A stretch of 64,000 nt of DNA from Cymbidium sinense (Eukaryota; Streptophyta; Magnoliopsida; Asparagales; Orchidaceae): the NCBI GenBank assembly GCA_021442155.1, contig CM038222.1, positions 112,471,121-112,535,120 of the forward strand, given 5' to 3'. Positions 12,262 through 24,059 of the stretch are shown one piece after another. Within the stretch, counting starts at the first letter, position 1. Each line of letters starts with the position of its first letter. The position numbers and the translations under genes were made by a program. The notes under the pieces are model-generated. The model was not told the DNA's origin, did not search any database, and saw nothing but the letters and a program-made list of their open reading frames with translations.

Positions 12262-13020
12262 GAAGGGAATAGGGGTGTTAGTTGGCTAGCCTTCCAAGTG
12301 ATTGTAAGTCCTGAAGAGTCAGGATAAGTTCATATCCTTAGGCAATGATGTGCCACTACATCTCATTTTCCCAAGTATAATTAAGTCAAGCTCTTAGATT
12401 ATGGTAGAGTAATTTAGATTTAAGATCAAAGGTAGCTAATTTTTCCTATACTATAAGTATATATCTTCACTTCTTACATATTTTTATAATCTTGTATTAT
12501 GAGATCATAAGTCTTAGTATTTTAATAAAATGCCAACTTAAATAATTATAATACTCAACTTCAAAAATATAAAGCCTCACCATAGGATAGACTGGGGTGC
12601 TCACTAAGCTTCATAGTTCACTTCCTAGTTATATTTCTTTAAACTCCATTAAGAACTCTTCCAAATTGGGTCTTTTTTACTTGCATCCATAAAGATATTA
12701 GTTAATTACATTAATTGAGAGTTTTCTTAGGAGATTCATATCCTCAAAGATATAATTAACTATGGGGGCTTGCCCCTATAAAAAACTTAAAAACTCAGCT
12801 TAAAATAAACCCTGCCTTACTTTGTCCATATAAAGTAAGGAAAAACTCTATTACACATAGGCCCATCATCCTTAGAAGGCCATATTAGATGTTTTAGTCC
12901 ATTGTGGGGTGTGATATCTCCACCTTTCAAGGTAACATATTATTTCTTAATGTTGTACTCAATTATTTCAAGAAATACTCTCTATGATTTGTGTGGTATC
13001 CCATCACATTCTTAAGCACC
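12262..13020 (+). mobile_element. Inverted partial copy of the same LTR segment
   Basis: The sequence is the reverse complement of the adjacent family segment. TTAGTTGGCTAGCC...GATTGTAAGTCC (12280-12312) mirrors GGACTTACAACC...CAGCTAAC (10950-10990). TAATTAACTATGGGGGCTTG (12750-12770) mirrors the GCTCCTATAGTTAATTA block near 10475. TTAATGTTGTACTCAATTAT (12940-12960) mirrors the first part of the unit. With 10270-12260 it forms an imperfect inverted repeat with arms of about 0.75 kb and an inner spacer of about 1.3 kb. Confidence 0.7.
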
Positions 13021-13439
13021 ATAAGTGGTCCTAGTGTTGACTTTCCTTATTGAGGCTAAGAAGGAGTTGAAGAGGAGCTCTCTCATTAGATGGAGGAAAA
13101 GCTAAATTTACATTTTCCCTTGATTCTAACTAGTAAAATAATTTTTTGTAGTAGAAATTCAAGGTGGGTGCTGACTTCATCATTGCCAAGTTAGTGAAGC
13201 ATGTTTAGTGGGCTGCCAAGTTCTTCATCATTGTGCTGCTTGTATGAATATTTTGCTTGGGACTTAAGAAAATTATGGATGCTAACTTTAGGCTATGCTT
13301 GATTATTAACTGTAAGAAAATACCCTTTCGTAGTCGTCAGTTTTAGCATGTTTGATAATTTCTTATCGTCTGCCATAAAGGTCGATTCTTACTTTGTTAA
13401 TTATGGTGAGCCAATCTCTATCTTCTTTTCTTTCCCTTT
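13021..13439. other. Spacer before the minisatellite
   Basis: No domain seen. It shares GTTGACTTT/CTTATTG-style words with the repeats beyond and probably belongs to the 3' untranslated region of a Tat-type element. Confidence 0.35.
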
Positions 13440-13995
13440 TTTTATTTCCAACAATAGTGACTTGACCTTTTTGATTGCAAACTATGATGAATTGGTCTTT
13501 TAGTTCATAGTCATTGACTTTTTAGGGTGTCTGTCTTACACTTGAGTCGTCAACTATATAGAGTGTTGGTCTTTTTGATTACCAACTATGAGGAGCTAGC
13601 TTTTTTAGTTAATAATCATCGATCTCTTTGGGTGTTGGTCTTACACTTAAGTCATCAATTGCATGGAGTGTTGATGTTTTTGATTGCCAACTATGAGGAG
13701 TTGATTCTTTTAGTTAATAGTCATCTACCTCGCAGGGTATTGATCTTACATTTAAGTTGCCAACTGCATGGAGTGTTGGTCCTTTTGATTGTCAATAATG
13801 AGCAGTAAGATTGTTTTAGTTAATAATCATCGACTTCTCAAGATTTTGATCTTACACTTGAATCACTAATCACATGGAGTGTTGGACTTTTTGGACTATG
13901 AGGAGTTAATTTTTTTAGTTAATAGTCGTCGACCTTTCAGGGTGTTGTCTTACACTTTAGTTGCTAGTCATATGGAGTGTTGGTCTTTCTCTTCT
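13440..13995. repeat. Minisatellite, about five copies of a 104-105 bp unit
   Basis: The marker TTTTTGATTGCCAACTATGA recurs at about 13470, 13574, 13679 and 13784, with a decayed copy near 13889. Each unit also holds GTTAATAATCATCGAC, GGGTGTTGGTCTTACACTT and GCATGGAGTGTTG. Tandem repeats of this size next to an LTR are characteristic of the 3' region of Tat-lineage elements. The open frame 13527-13808 merely reads through the repeat. Confidence 0.9.
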
Positions 13996-14021
13996 TTTTT
14001 TTAATAAAATTTTGGTGAGTG

Positions 14022-17000
14022 TGTTGACCTCATTTTTGCATGAGGTTAACATCAACCCTAAATTAGTAACTAAGACACCTAATCATATATTAGGAGCCTC
14101 CTGATTATGCACTTAAAACACTATACTTTGTGACTTAATGAATCTTTCTAGGGTTTGACCTAACCTAATAAAATTAGGTGAACTCAACCCAAACTTAAAT
14201 CTAAACAAAGAATTGAATCAAACACATTATAATTAAATTTTAAATCTAATTGAGTTTTAAAAAAAAAAATTGGAGTGGTTAAGCCAATTATCCTACTTAA
14301 GCTCAAAATCATCTAAACTCAAAGAAATTCAAATCAAAATCAAAATAAATTAAAATCAAATCAAATGAAATGCATAAAGTCATTACAAAAAAATAGATTT
14401 AAAACTAAATCCAAATGAAAGTCAAAGTTAATTGAAATATGTGGATCCCACCAAGTCAAAGGTCAACTCACCAAAATTTTACCAAATGAAGTCATTCTAA
14501 AGACTCAAAATTATAAAATGAACATATTTAAACATGAATAAAATAAATTTAAATTTAATACGATGTTACTTGGGCTAATTAGATCACTTGATATAAATAA
14601 ACCCAAATGAACCTTATTTAAATAAAAAATACAAATTAAATTGAAGTTAATTTCAATAAAATACCCAAAATTATTTGAAAACCATCATTAAATATAATTC
14701 AACTAATAATTTGGTTTAACTCGACCAATTTGATCATTTGACCCAAATGAGTCCCACTTAACCCGTTAAGCCCAATTTGGGTTAAATGGGTCAAAATTGA
14801 AATCAATTTCAAACCAAATGAAATTAATCACTACAAATCATTCCACGCATGTGATTAAACTTGATTGGAATTAAACATACCTTAATTGAGTCAAATTGGT
14901 CATTTGACTCAATTGAACTCAACTCAACCCATTTAAGTCAAAATGGGTCAAGTTGAAATAAAATAAAAATCAATTTAAAATCTAAGAAAATCAATAAATT
15001 TGAAACATCATAAATCATCAAATAAACATATTTGAGTCTACATTTAAATCTTAAAAGTCCATTCAAACTAAATGATTCAACTTGATCTATTTAGGTCATA
15101 AAGAGCTAAACTTAGCTCAAATCGTGTTAAACCTCATATGACATGGAGTAACTGAACTTCAAATTATCTACTGGACAATCAATAATGATTGAACTCAAAT
15201 ATAAAAAAAATTCATCAAAAAATATAAATAAATTAATTTAAATCAATTTAAATCCAAATGGCACTGAACTAGGTTCAATCTCCAAATCCAACTCAAATGG
15301 ACTTGAGTTTGACCCATGATTCATCTTGGTTTGATTTGGCCAACTAACCACCAACCTAAAGGAGTGTTGTGGTGATGCATAAAGCTAAGAGAGGCCATAT
15401 AAGGTGAAATCATAAGGGATGAGGTGTAGCCATGGTAATAAGGTGGGAAATCCATGCAAAGAAGCAAAATCCCATTACTCTCCCCCATACTTCATCCATC
15501 CCTTTATCCTAACTGATTTGGGCTAATCCCAATAATTTGACCAGCCCTTGAAGCTAGCCTCCAAGGGTGGAAATAAAAAATAGCAAAATCCATCTTGCCT
15601 CCTCAAGTTATTCAATCTAATAGACTCACAAGGTGAAGAGAGGCCAAATCGAGCCCTCAGCCTGAGCTCTTTCCACCGGTGATTGGATTCCGACCACCCT
15701 GAACCTCTTATATATGGTTTTCAGCCATATATGGAATGAGAGGACAGAAACTTCCTCTCATAAATCCAATCATCTCTACATTCTCTTGAGGTGAAGGGGA
15801 CTTCCTTACCTGAGCCACAGAGCCGTGAGATTGACCACGGCCGGTGACATGAAGGATAGAAGCTCTCGGCCACATATGGAAAATGAGAAGAATGACCTCT
15901 TTAAGCCTAATTGAAGCTTTCTTCATGTTCATTGGATGGAGATGACCTCAAACAAATGTTCACCGAAGTCCTCTACCACCAACGAGCTAGAGTTTGATCA
16001 AATTCGATGGCAAATGGTAGAGCTTTGGTCTCTACACAGATCCAGAGGGAAGCAAGACTCCAAATTATGTACACAGCTTCACCTCAATGTGGTGAATGTG
16101 CTCAAAGCATGGTGGCCATCGAGGAATGATGTCGATGAGCTATGGGTTCAAACCGATCACCCCCTATTTTGTGTTTGTCCTATTTGAAATAAATTTGATC
16201 TACATCAAGATCAAACTACATGGATCGATTGTACATTGATCTGTGATCATTTTGCAACCAAAAGAGAATGATTCAGCCACCTAGATTGCTGAAAATCAGG
16301 TTGATTCAGCAGATGATGCTCAACTTTCACCTTTGATGGAGGATACGAAATCTCTTCTATCTATTCCTTTAGTTAGGAATGGATGACCTCGATTTAATCA
16401 AATAGTTGATTAAGTCCTACATAGGATCCGTGGACAAAATTGTGACCGTCTGATCTTTGATCGGACAGTAGTAATGAATCTCACTTGATCGCCTCTTTTT
16501 GAGCTAGATCCATGTGGATCCAGCCTGTTCAATGGTGTCGTGCCACATGGAAAATAGCACCGTGTAAGAGCCACGTGGAACCGACCGTTTAAAATAAAAA
16601 TTGCTAGTTTTTTGTATTTTATAAATTTAAAAAAAAAAACTTAAAAGCTTCAAAAAATATCATAAAAAATAAGTTACTTCACCAAAATATAATTAATTGC
16701 TCTATGGATTCATCTCAATGAGAAGAATCCATTAAACCCTGAAATCTTAAATTTTTATTAAGTATTTTTGTGTTAATCTGAGTCTAATTGAAAATAATCA
16801 AACCCAAATTAAACTTTGGGGAATTAAAATTAAGATTAAACCGCACCCTTAAATAAATTTTTCATGATTTATTGGAAAGTAAATATATCACTCAAATTTA
16901 ATTAATTATGCACTAATAGTTTAATGAAATGAGGAAAATAAATTTAATCAAATCTTTAATTTAATAAATTCTTAATAAATCAATCGATCGATTAAAACTA

Positions 17001-17660
17001 ATCAACCTCTGAATTTCATACCCAAATATGGAATTCCTTAATTTGGAAATTCATTAAATCAATTTAAATTAGTGGATAACATAATTTTAAATACAAATAA
17101 AAATGACTAGTTAAAACAATTAAATCTAAATAATCTAACATTTTGGAATGGCCTAGGCTATGTTTGATGTCGAAAGTAGCCTAACTTTCTTAGGTTATGA
17201 TTGATAAATAAAATTTCACTTTGAGAGATTAAACAAGATAATTAAACTTTAACTTTAGAAGGAAAATTAAAATATTAATCAAATCAAACCCAACTTAAGA
17301 TAAACCATTCAAATGATTTCAAAAGATGTTAATTAAGATACTTAGGATCTTAGTTTGACTCTTTAGAATGAATGAAAAATCTCATTCTACTTGGGTTTAA
17401 GATGTTGGATAGAATGGATTCCACCCAAGGTGGAATTTATTTTATTCTTCATTCTTAAAAACTTAAATTCCACTTTAATATAAAATATAACTTAAAAATA
17501 GAAATAAAATAACAAATCAATCAAATCATTTAAATTGAAACCATCTAATAGTAAATTAAACAAATAAAATTAAATTAAAATAAGGCCTACTACAGTCATA
17601 CCACACAAGCCCCTCATTCAGACACTAGATATTAAGTCAATGATCCTAGAGTTAGGTTGG
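14022..17660 (+). mobile_element. Shortened long-family LTR, plus orientation, probable 5' LTR of the gag-protease element
   Basis: It starts TGTTGACCTCATTTTT at 14022, the same terminus as the LTRs ending (on the complementary strand) at 51984 and 57485. The order then matches those copies inverted: a TTGACC/GGGTCAA-rich zone (14.7-15.3 kb), a TATA-like site (15708), a less AT-rich leader (15.7-16.4 kb), a conserved palindrome (16446-16467), and an AATTAATT-rich part (16.6-17.6 kb). The start of the next block, near 17600 (CATACCACACAAGCC), also matches. The copy is about 3.6 kb instead of about 8 kb because most of the last third and parts of the middle are missing. It lies directly upstream of gag in the same orientation. 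No primer-binding site is recognisable after it. Confidence 0.75.
15708..15717 (+). promoter_or_regulatory. TATA-like site in the LTR
   Basis: TTATATATGG lies at the position equivalent to ATATATAT at 54997-55004 and GTATATC at 49294-49300 in the inverted copies, just after a CGATTG/GATTGG word. Positional conservation across copies supports a promoter; no expression evidence is available. Confidence 0.45.
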
Positions 17661-17779
17661 GCCAAACCATTTCTACTGCTAAAATTTAGTACTTTTTAAG
17701 TATAGAAAATCCACAGCAGCACTTGGCCTAGTTCTAAGCCACTTATGAAAATACAAGAGGAAATGATGTCTTATTGCTA

Positions 17780-20010
17780 TGATAATTTGTTAATAGTCTT
17801 ACCAACACAACCATTGAATGGTATGCTAAGTTACCCAATGACTTAGTAAAAAACTTTTCTCCAGAAATACTTTTCTTTAAATGATTTGTAGGAGCAACTA
17901 AAAAGGTGATGATTGCAGATCTTGCCTTTGAAAAGAGAAGAAAATATGAGAGTGTTATAAAATATATTACCAGACAGAGAAATTTAAGCATGAAATGTGA
18001 CCAATAACTTACAAAAAATATATATGTAGTTAAACTCCTCATGGGGAACATTGATGATCAGATGGCCACATATCTAGCTATGGCAATATTTAATACATTC
18101 CAAGAATTATTAGATCAAGTAGCCTAGCTCAAAAGATTGCCAAAGCAAAAAGGCCTTAATATTGGTTATATTAATAATCCCTTTGGAAGGAAAAATAATT
18201 TAAGTCACATGATTCGAAGAAGAACAATGTAAATACATCATTCACATTTGTAGTTGACAAAAATGGAAATAAAGGCACAATGACCTCACGATAAGTGGAA
18301 AAACTAATAATGGATAAGAAAAAAGGTCCTACCCTCCAAGAAAAAATGACCAAGCAATATTCATTCAAAAGAAAATGTACATCTAAAATCTTTAAACATT
18401 CCCTAAAGTTGGCATTGTAATTTCTAGAGCCACATTGACCTAACCAAGTAGACAAAGTCAATGATCCCAACTATTTTCTATTCCACAGACTTATAAGTCA
18501 CCTACTTGAGGATTATTTTGTGTTCAAAGATGATGAGCTAGTTCGAACTTCGAATACAAATGAAAATAGGGGCAAAGCTTCATAAACAAAAAAAGAAGAA
18601 GAAGGTGGTTGGGAGACCTTCATCTCAAAAAAGACTAAAAGAATGATTAACATTCTTTTATCTTTAGAAGACATTCGGTGGAAGAATTCCTTAGAACCTG
18701 CAATCGATTCAAGAATACTTCTGCCCAACATGGGGCAATTTTTAAGGAAATAGATGAAAATTTGTCAACCTTCTTCATCAAAATCTCATAAATCAAAGAA
18801 GAAGAGGAAACCTCGAAAACCAAAGTTCAAAACACAAAAGATGATTGACTCTTTGGAGGAGTATGAACAACCTCCTCGAAGGCTAGTTAGGTTGTAGGAA
18901 CATATGCTCCACTTACAACTTGACAAAGCAAATCCTTGAGAAGAGATGTCAAAAGAAATATTTTGAGTCATAAGCATACATGAAAATTCTAATTATCAAG
19001 TCCAAAAAGAGGCATGTCACATGATTGCAACATCTACTAACTCTGAGGAAGAGCTATGCTTTCCCAAAGAAAAGCCTATCAAAAGGAAAGCAAAATCAAT
19101 CTCAAAGAAGTTGTCTTAAACTAAGAAGAAATTTTGAAAGCCGTAAAAATTTTGAAGATACACAGAGTACAGAAGAGCCACAAAGTTCAAAAACTTCCTC
19201 TAATAAAGAAAATTTTATAGAAGATGTAACTTAAGTTCAATTAAGGAGTGGTAAACGAATTTCTCCACCACCACAAAAGGAAGCCAATGGCAAGGGTAAA
19301 AAATTCAAATTAATGAAGATGTCTTACCCCCACCACCGATTAAACCTCAAAAGATCACAAAAATGGGAGTAAATTATAATGTTCTGACCCATTAATGCAG
19401 ACTACATGCTTTATTAAGTATATATGATGCTCTCATATTATCTAAAGATATATGTGAGACATAAATTAAAGCCTTGCAAAATCCATAATAATATGAAGCC
19501 TTCTTCACTAAAGAGAGGATTGAAGAGAATTTAACTTCTCAAACATCAGCAACCATCACATTTAGTGATGATGACCTATTAATAGGGGCAACCAAACATA
19601 ATTGACCCTTTATGTCATAGCTGAAAGCAATTCCACTCATATAAAAAGAATTTTGATTGACCTAGGTGCTTCAATCAATCTTCTAATAGCTAAGACACTT
19701 AGAGCATTAGCTTTGGATGTTCATTTTCTAGATAAAAGTATAGTATTCTTACAAAGATTTAATGAACAAGGACAATAAATCTTGGAATCCATTATTCTTA
19801 CTATACACTTTAGGAAACTTTATACATAAGCTAAATTTTATGTGATTGAAGCTAAAGTTTTTTATAAGGCACTCTTGGTTGGTTATTCTTCATGAGTACA
19901 ACATAGTGCCTTCAACTCACCATCATTATAGGAAATACATTCAAAATAAAAAAAAAAATATTAAACTGATGGTGATATAAATCTCTTCTTGATACATTAA
20001 ATTAAGATCT
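17780..20010 (+). pseudogene. Degenerate Tat-lineage gag and protease
   Basis: Plus-strand frames with stops read as the Tat gag capsid from about 17785: FVNSLTNTTIEWYAKLPNDL, then FEKRRKYESVIKYITRQRNL and YLAMAIFNTFQELLDQV near 18080-18120. At about 18480-18530 the nucleocapsid analogue reads DPNYFLFHRL...DYFVFKDDEL; Phe and Tyr replace the usual zinc-binding cysteines. Basic linker regions follow, then QLRSGKRI-like sequence near 19240 and TITFSDDDLL near 19560. The retropepsin is at 19620-19980 with LIDLGASINLL (active-site Asp, normally followed by S/T-G), DVHFLDKS, FYVIEAK and LLVGYSS. Gag binds RNA and builds particles; the protease would mature the polyprotein. Multiple stops make it inactive. 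Reverse transcriptase, RNase H and integrase do not follow. Confidence 0.8.
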
Positions 20011-20347
20011 ACGATGATGGAAGTAAATGGCTCCACCTATTAAGGTAATGTTGAAAGGTGATGATTTAAAGAGTAAAGCCACTAGTGAATCAAAACAACC
20101 CAAGGCAATTCCCCTACCTTGGCAACAAAATTAAGAATGATAAAGAAGAATTGGTACACCCCAGAGTTAGTATAAGCCAAGTATTTAGTAATAGTGAGCA
20201 CCATAAAATTATAGTGCAAAATATAGTCTTCTTCAAAAGAGAGGAAATTGAAAACTTTCTATGTGCTTCCTAGAAGAGGTTATGACGAATGTGGGATCTT
20301 CTTCTATAGAATAAAAGAGTGAGCTATAAATCTCATGCAAATGTTGT
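20011..20347 (+). other. Post-protease linker remnant
   Basis: Coding-like Lys/Glu-rich sequence follows the protease, consistent with the protease-RT linker of a Tat polyprotein, but it has stops and no diagnostic motif. It ends where the mobile-domain ORF begins. Confidence 0.4.
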
Positions 20348-22012
20348 TTGAAGAAAATAATTTTGAGGAAGAAGACACCCCACATGGCCTTCATTGCCAC
20401 ATGGCTGTGTTATTTCATATTCCCGGGTTGTATCAAACTTTTCCATCCTTCCACACTCTTGATGGCTAGTTTGCTTGCTCATAGTGAGAGGATTATACTA
20501 ACACTTGCAGCGTTAGCCTACATATACCATGGACTAAGCAGAGTGAGTGTCATGATTGACTCACATCGCTATGACATAGAGGCTCCTTGGCATTACCTAC
20601 ATGGATGGATTCATGCACATATTTTTGGAGCCTTCAGCTATCTTGAGACACCTCCCCTATTTCAAAGAGTAGTGTTTCCCTTTGATTATGTAGTTGAACA
20701 AAGCTATTATTGCTTAAGATAGGGATCAGATCTAAACATTTATATTTGCACTAGCACACATGATGGATCACTTTCAGATTATCCATAGATTATCTTTTTA
20801 TAGCTTGCCTACTCAGAGCATGGGACAGAGATTCATGGGTTCTATTACTAACTAAGGTACACCTCTACTATTATCAAATCCAATATATAGATGTATTGCA
20901 GAATATCTCATTAGATTGAGACCTGTTTGGCTTTGCTACCACCATCATGAGTCTATGATTTTGGAGGGATACAATCCCAATGGAGTAGCTTGGCAGTATG
21001 AATTTACTCAGGTTACACCCATATAAGGACTACCACAGATACTAGAAATAACAGATACTCATTCCCTGGGGATGTTGCCATTATCCATTCGCTTAACATT
21101 AGCTTCTGTGGTGTGGGCTTTCCTACTTTGCTTAGAGACTGATTCTAATTTTTGTGTAGCCCCACAGGAGGCTAACATAGGAGTTAGTCACTTATAGTTA
21201 CAATGAATTCACCATAGCTTCTCTTCCTTCTTAGATTTGGACTTCCATATATACAGTCACAGACTTGGGAAAACTAGATCGATACGACACTTGCATTCCC
21301 CTCGTCATGTGCCTCAGGCTTCTAAGAAGTCATCAGATGGATGAGAGAGCAGTAATAAGTGATGGAAAGATCCATCACTTTTTTATGAGAGAGCTAATAG
21401 AGATACTCACATCCTTCAAATAACTGATTATAATACAGGAGCAGTGGGGACATTTGATTCTACTTATGCTCGAGCTCCACCGGTGGAGGTTGAACTATTA
21501 GCAGAGCAAACAGAGAGTGATGTCACTTTGGTAATATCGATAGATGCTAGTATGGCTTCTCTATTTTCTTATTCTATTGAACTTATAAGTAGTGACCATA
21601 TACATTATAGAAAAGATCCATGTATAGAGAAATCTGGCACTTTGATGATTAGTCACAAGTCACTCTTATCATACTCAACTTGGCTGATAGTATGTGTCAC
21701 CCAGGATGATTCCTTAGATATTGGCTCATGTACAAAGAGCCACCCCACTTCTAGTCTGAGGCTTGTGATTCAAAGGAACTTATCTAGTTTGGAGATTTCA
21801 TGCTTCATCTCTAAGATACACTCTAGGCTTTCAGGTTCATTACATTATTGCTCATCAAAGAGCCTATATCATATAGTATCAACATTATGCCACTTGCTTC
21901 TGAGCATTGACTTAGAAGTATTGCCTAAGCTTTCTAGCTTCTATGTGGAGGTGAAGTCTTTGTTAGATTATGCTACTGCCTTGGGTCTTAAATCAATAAA
22001 GCAATAGTTGTG
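20348..22012 (+). pseudogene. Degenerate plant mobile domain (PMD/MAIN-like) ORF
   Basis: The first frame (20348-20722) reads HMAFIATWLCYFIFPG then LLAHSERIILTLAALAYIYHGLSRV. This is the typical PMD pattern of a WL.RFVFP helix followed by a LA.G..IALAPA.LA.LYR.L helix. About 20930-21010 reads CYHHHESMILEGYNPNGVAWQYEF, matching the Y.P.RVARQFG region. A 187-codon frame (21444-22007) would be the C-terminal tail and has no known motif. Stops between frames make it non-functional. PMD proteins in plants include MAIN/MAIL1, which act in silencing, and many transposon-borne copies. Its place after gag-protease on the same strand suggests carriage by the retroelement; an independent insertion is possible. 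Confidence 0.68.
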
Positions 22013-23454
22013 GAAATAATTGTGTTGAGATGTTGAATTTGGATTATTCTCATTGCTCACAACTTACTAGGAACTTTTTTATGAAACACACTCACTGATG
22101 CAGAGATTATGCTCAACACTACTTTGCATCAGGATTTTCTATTTTTCCAAGATCTCTAGCACAGCCTTTGAACTTTGAGATCATACCAAAGAGAGCTTTC
22201 TAGAGCATAGATTGAACTCCTTGATATATCAACCAAATTAAGAGAGTTGCAGCAAAGGAGATAGTATCTATTTGAGAGGAGATTTATGGTGAGACGGGTT
22301 GTCATAGCTATAGAGAAAGATTGCTCATAGATGGACACTCAAGTGTCTAAACTTGAGTAAACACTTTCTTCACTAGTTCACAACCAAAAAGCTACCCTTC
22401 AACATCTCCATGATGTTCAGGAGAGACAAGCTACTATGGCTTATAGAGCTTATATAACTATTTGTATTAGAGAAATTATGACTACTTGCTTGTAATTGAA
22501 ATTTCTCTTATGTCATTATTTCTTTGTTAATGTATAACATAATAAATATTATGATTGTATGCCTCTCAAATATTATGTTCTCTCTCTTGCTTTATGTTGA
22601 TGCATATAATTGTTAATCAATAGATAAGAAAACAAAGAATGGATCATGTCTAATCGACATGACACATTTGTTAGGGGCCAATTTATTTACAAATAAAAAA
22701 AGGAGAAATAAAAAATCACGCTGCAGCACCATAGCACTAAGGCTACTCTTATACAGAATCAAAAAGATAAGAACTCCCTTCAACTTCTTCCCCATCAGTG
22801 ATAACAACCCAAAGGGGAGAGCGGGAATGGTTACAACAAGTGGGAACATTTGAGGGCTGGCTTATAGAAAGGGAGGGTTGGCCTTTCCCTTTTTTTCTTC
22901 TTCTTCTCCTTCACTCTTTCTAGACACACTCTCTTCACTCTCTCTACAACAGACTCTGTTGTAGGATTTTTCACCACTGTGCAATATAGTTCTTATGAAA
23001 AATAAGATTTCAAGTAAAAACCAAATGCAAAGTCTCTTTTATGTGATTCCTTGCTCTACATGATAATCTTGAAGAATTCCACTGTTACTCTTGGATCCAG
23101 TATGAAATGAAGATCCTCCCTCCATTGATCATGAATTTGAAGTAAAGAAATGTGATCACATTAAATACAAAATTTTAGGCATCACTAAAATTAAATACTA
23201 CTGAAATCAAGATTAAATCAGGCTTAATTCACATTTTAAAACTTCAAGACCTCCACCATCGAACTTAGTTACAGCGTGAGATGTGAACTCTCCCTCCATC
23301 GATATTGGATCCAAAATAATGGAGATGAGTGCATTTTGTAGTAAAGTATTTTAAAACCTAGCATTGTTAAGTAGTTACGTTGCCCCAAATTTCATAAAAA
23401 AAATTAAATCCCCCAAGAAATCACCCAAGAATATAGTCTCCCGACTCATGGTAC
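22013..23454. other. Region between the PMD ORF and the repeat cluster
   Basis: The first 450 bases look like the frayed end of the PMD ORF (helix-like QVSKLE...HLHDVQERQATMAYRAY, about 22330-22450). AATAAATATT near 22543 could be a polyadenylation signal. A pyrimidine-rich TTTCTTCTTCTTCTCC tract lies at 22890-22915. A GCACCATAGCACTA word at about 22727 anticipates the cluster at 23.45 kb. No other gene is visible. Confidence 0.4.
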
Positions 23455-24020
23455 CTCAACACTGGGGTATAGCATTGTGGCATTGAGCTCTCAATAATTT
23501 GAACCCTTGGCATCCCGCTTCATTGTGTTATAGCGCCTTCTATGGTGTCAAGGTGTTAAAATCAGCATCATAGTGCCAAATCTTGGTGCCACAATGTTTC
23601 CCTCTCAGATTGTAAGGGTGAAATATCCACCTACAATTCCACAACATTGTCCTTGAAGCATTGAGGTGCTATGTTAACTCTATAGTACTATATTTTGGTG
23701 CTTAAACACCACTTTCTCTTAATTTAAAACTCTAAGTCTTATCATTTAGCACCATAGCACTGCCTTCTCGAGTTATAATATAAAAATTATCTATCTATAG
23801 CATTATAGTGCTATCCAGACATCGCCAAGGCACATCCCTGTTTGACTCTAAGCCTAAGTTTTACCATATAATGTTGTAGTGCTATCTTTATAGCACTAAG
23901 GTACCAAACTCTCAGGTTTTTGAGACATGAATTTCTATCTTCCGGCGCTACAATGCTAACTTCTCAATGCCAACGTGCCACCTTTATAGTGCCTAAAGGC
24001 CATTTTTCTAGCATTGAGGT
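23455..24020. repeat. Cluster of short palindromic GCACYATAGTGC-like motifs
   Basis: Variants of TAGCACTATAGTGCTA recur roughly every 30-60 bases. Examples are TAGCATTGTGGCATTGAGC (23469), ATAGTGCCAAATCTTGGTGCCAC (23569), TAGCACCATAGCACTG (23748), TAGCATTATAGTGCTAT (23799), GTAGTGCTATCTTTATAGCACTA (23877) and GGCGCTACAATGCTA (23943). Spacing is irregular, so this is a motif cluster rather than a strict tandem repeat. It leads directly into the minisatellite. Confidence 0.7.
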
Positions 24021-24059
24021 ACTATCCCTCGCAATAATAAATTAATATTCATAATGCAA

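Noticed and set aside
13527..13808. 93-codon protein with internal repeats
   Set aside because: Reads through the 104-105 bp minisatellite; unit length is not kept in frame over the whole array.
14022..17660. A gene in the less AT-rich part at 15.7-16.2 kb (frames 15708-15932 minus and 15936-16187 plus)
   Set aside because: The stretch aligns with the leader part of the LTR family, and the frames are not kept in the other copies.
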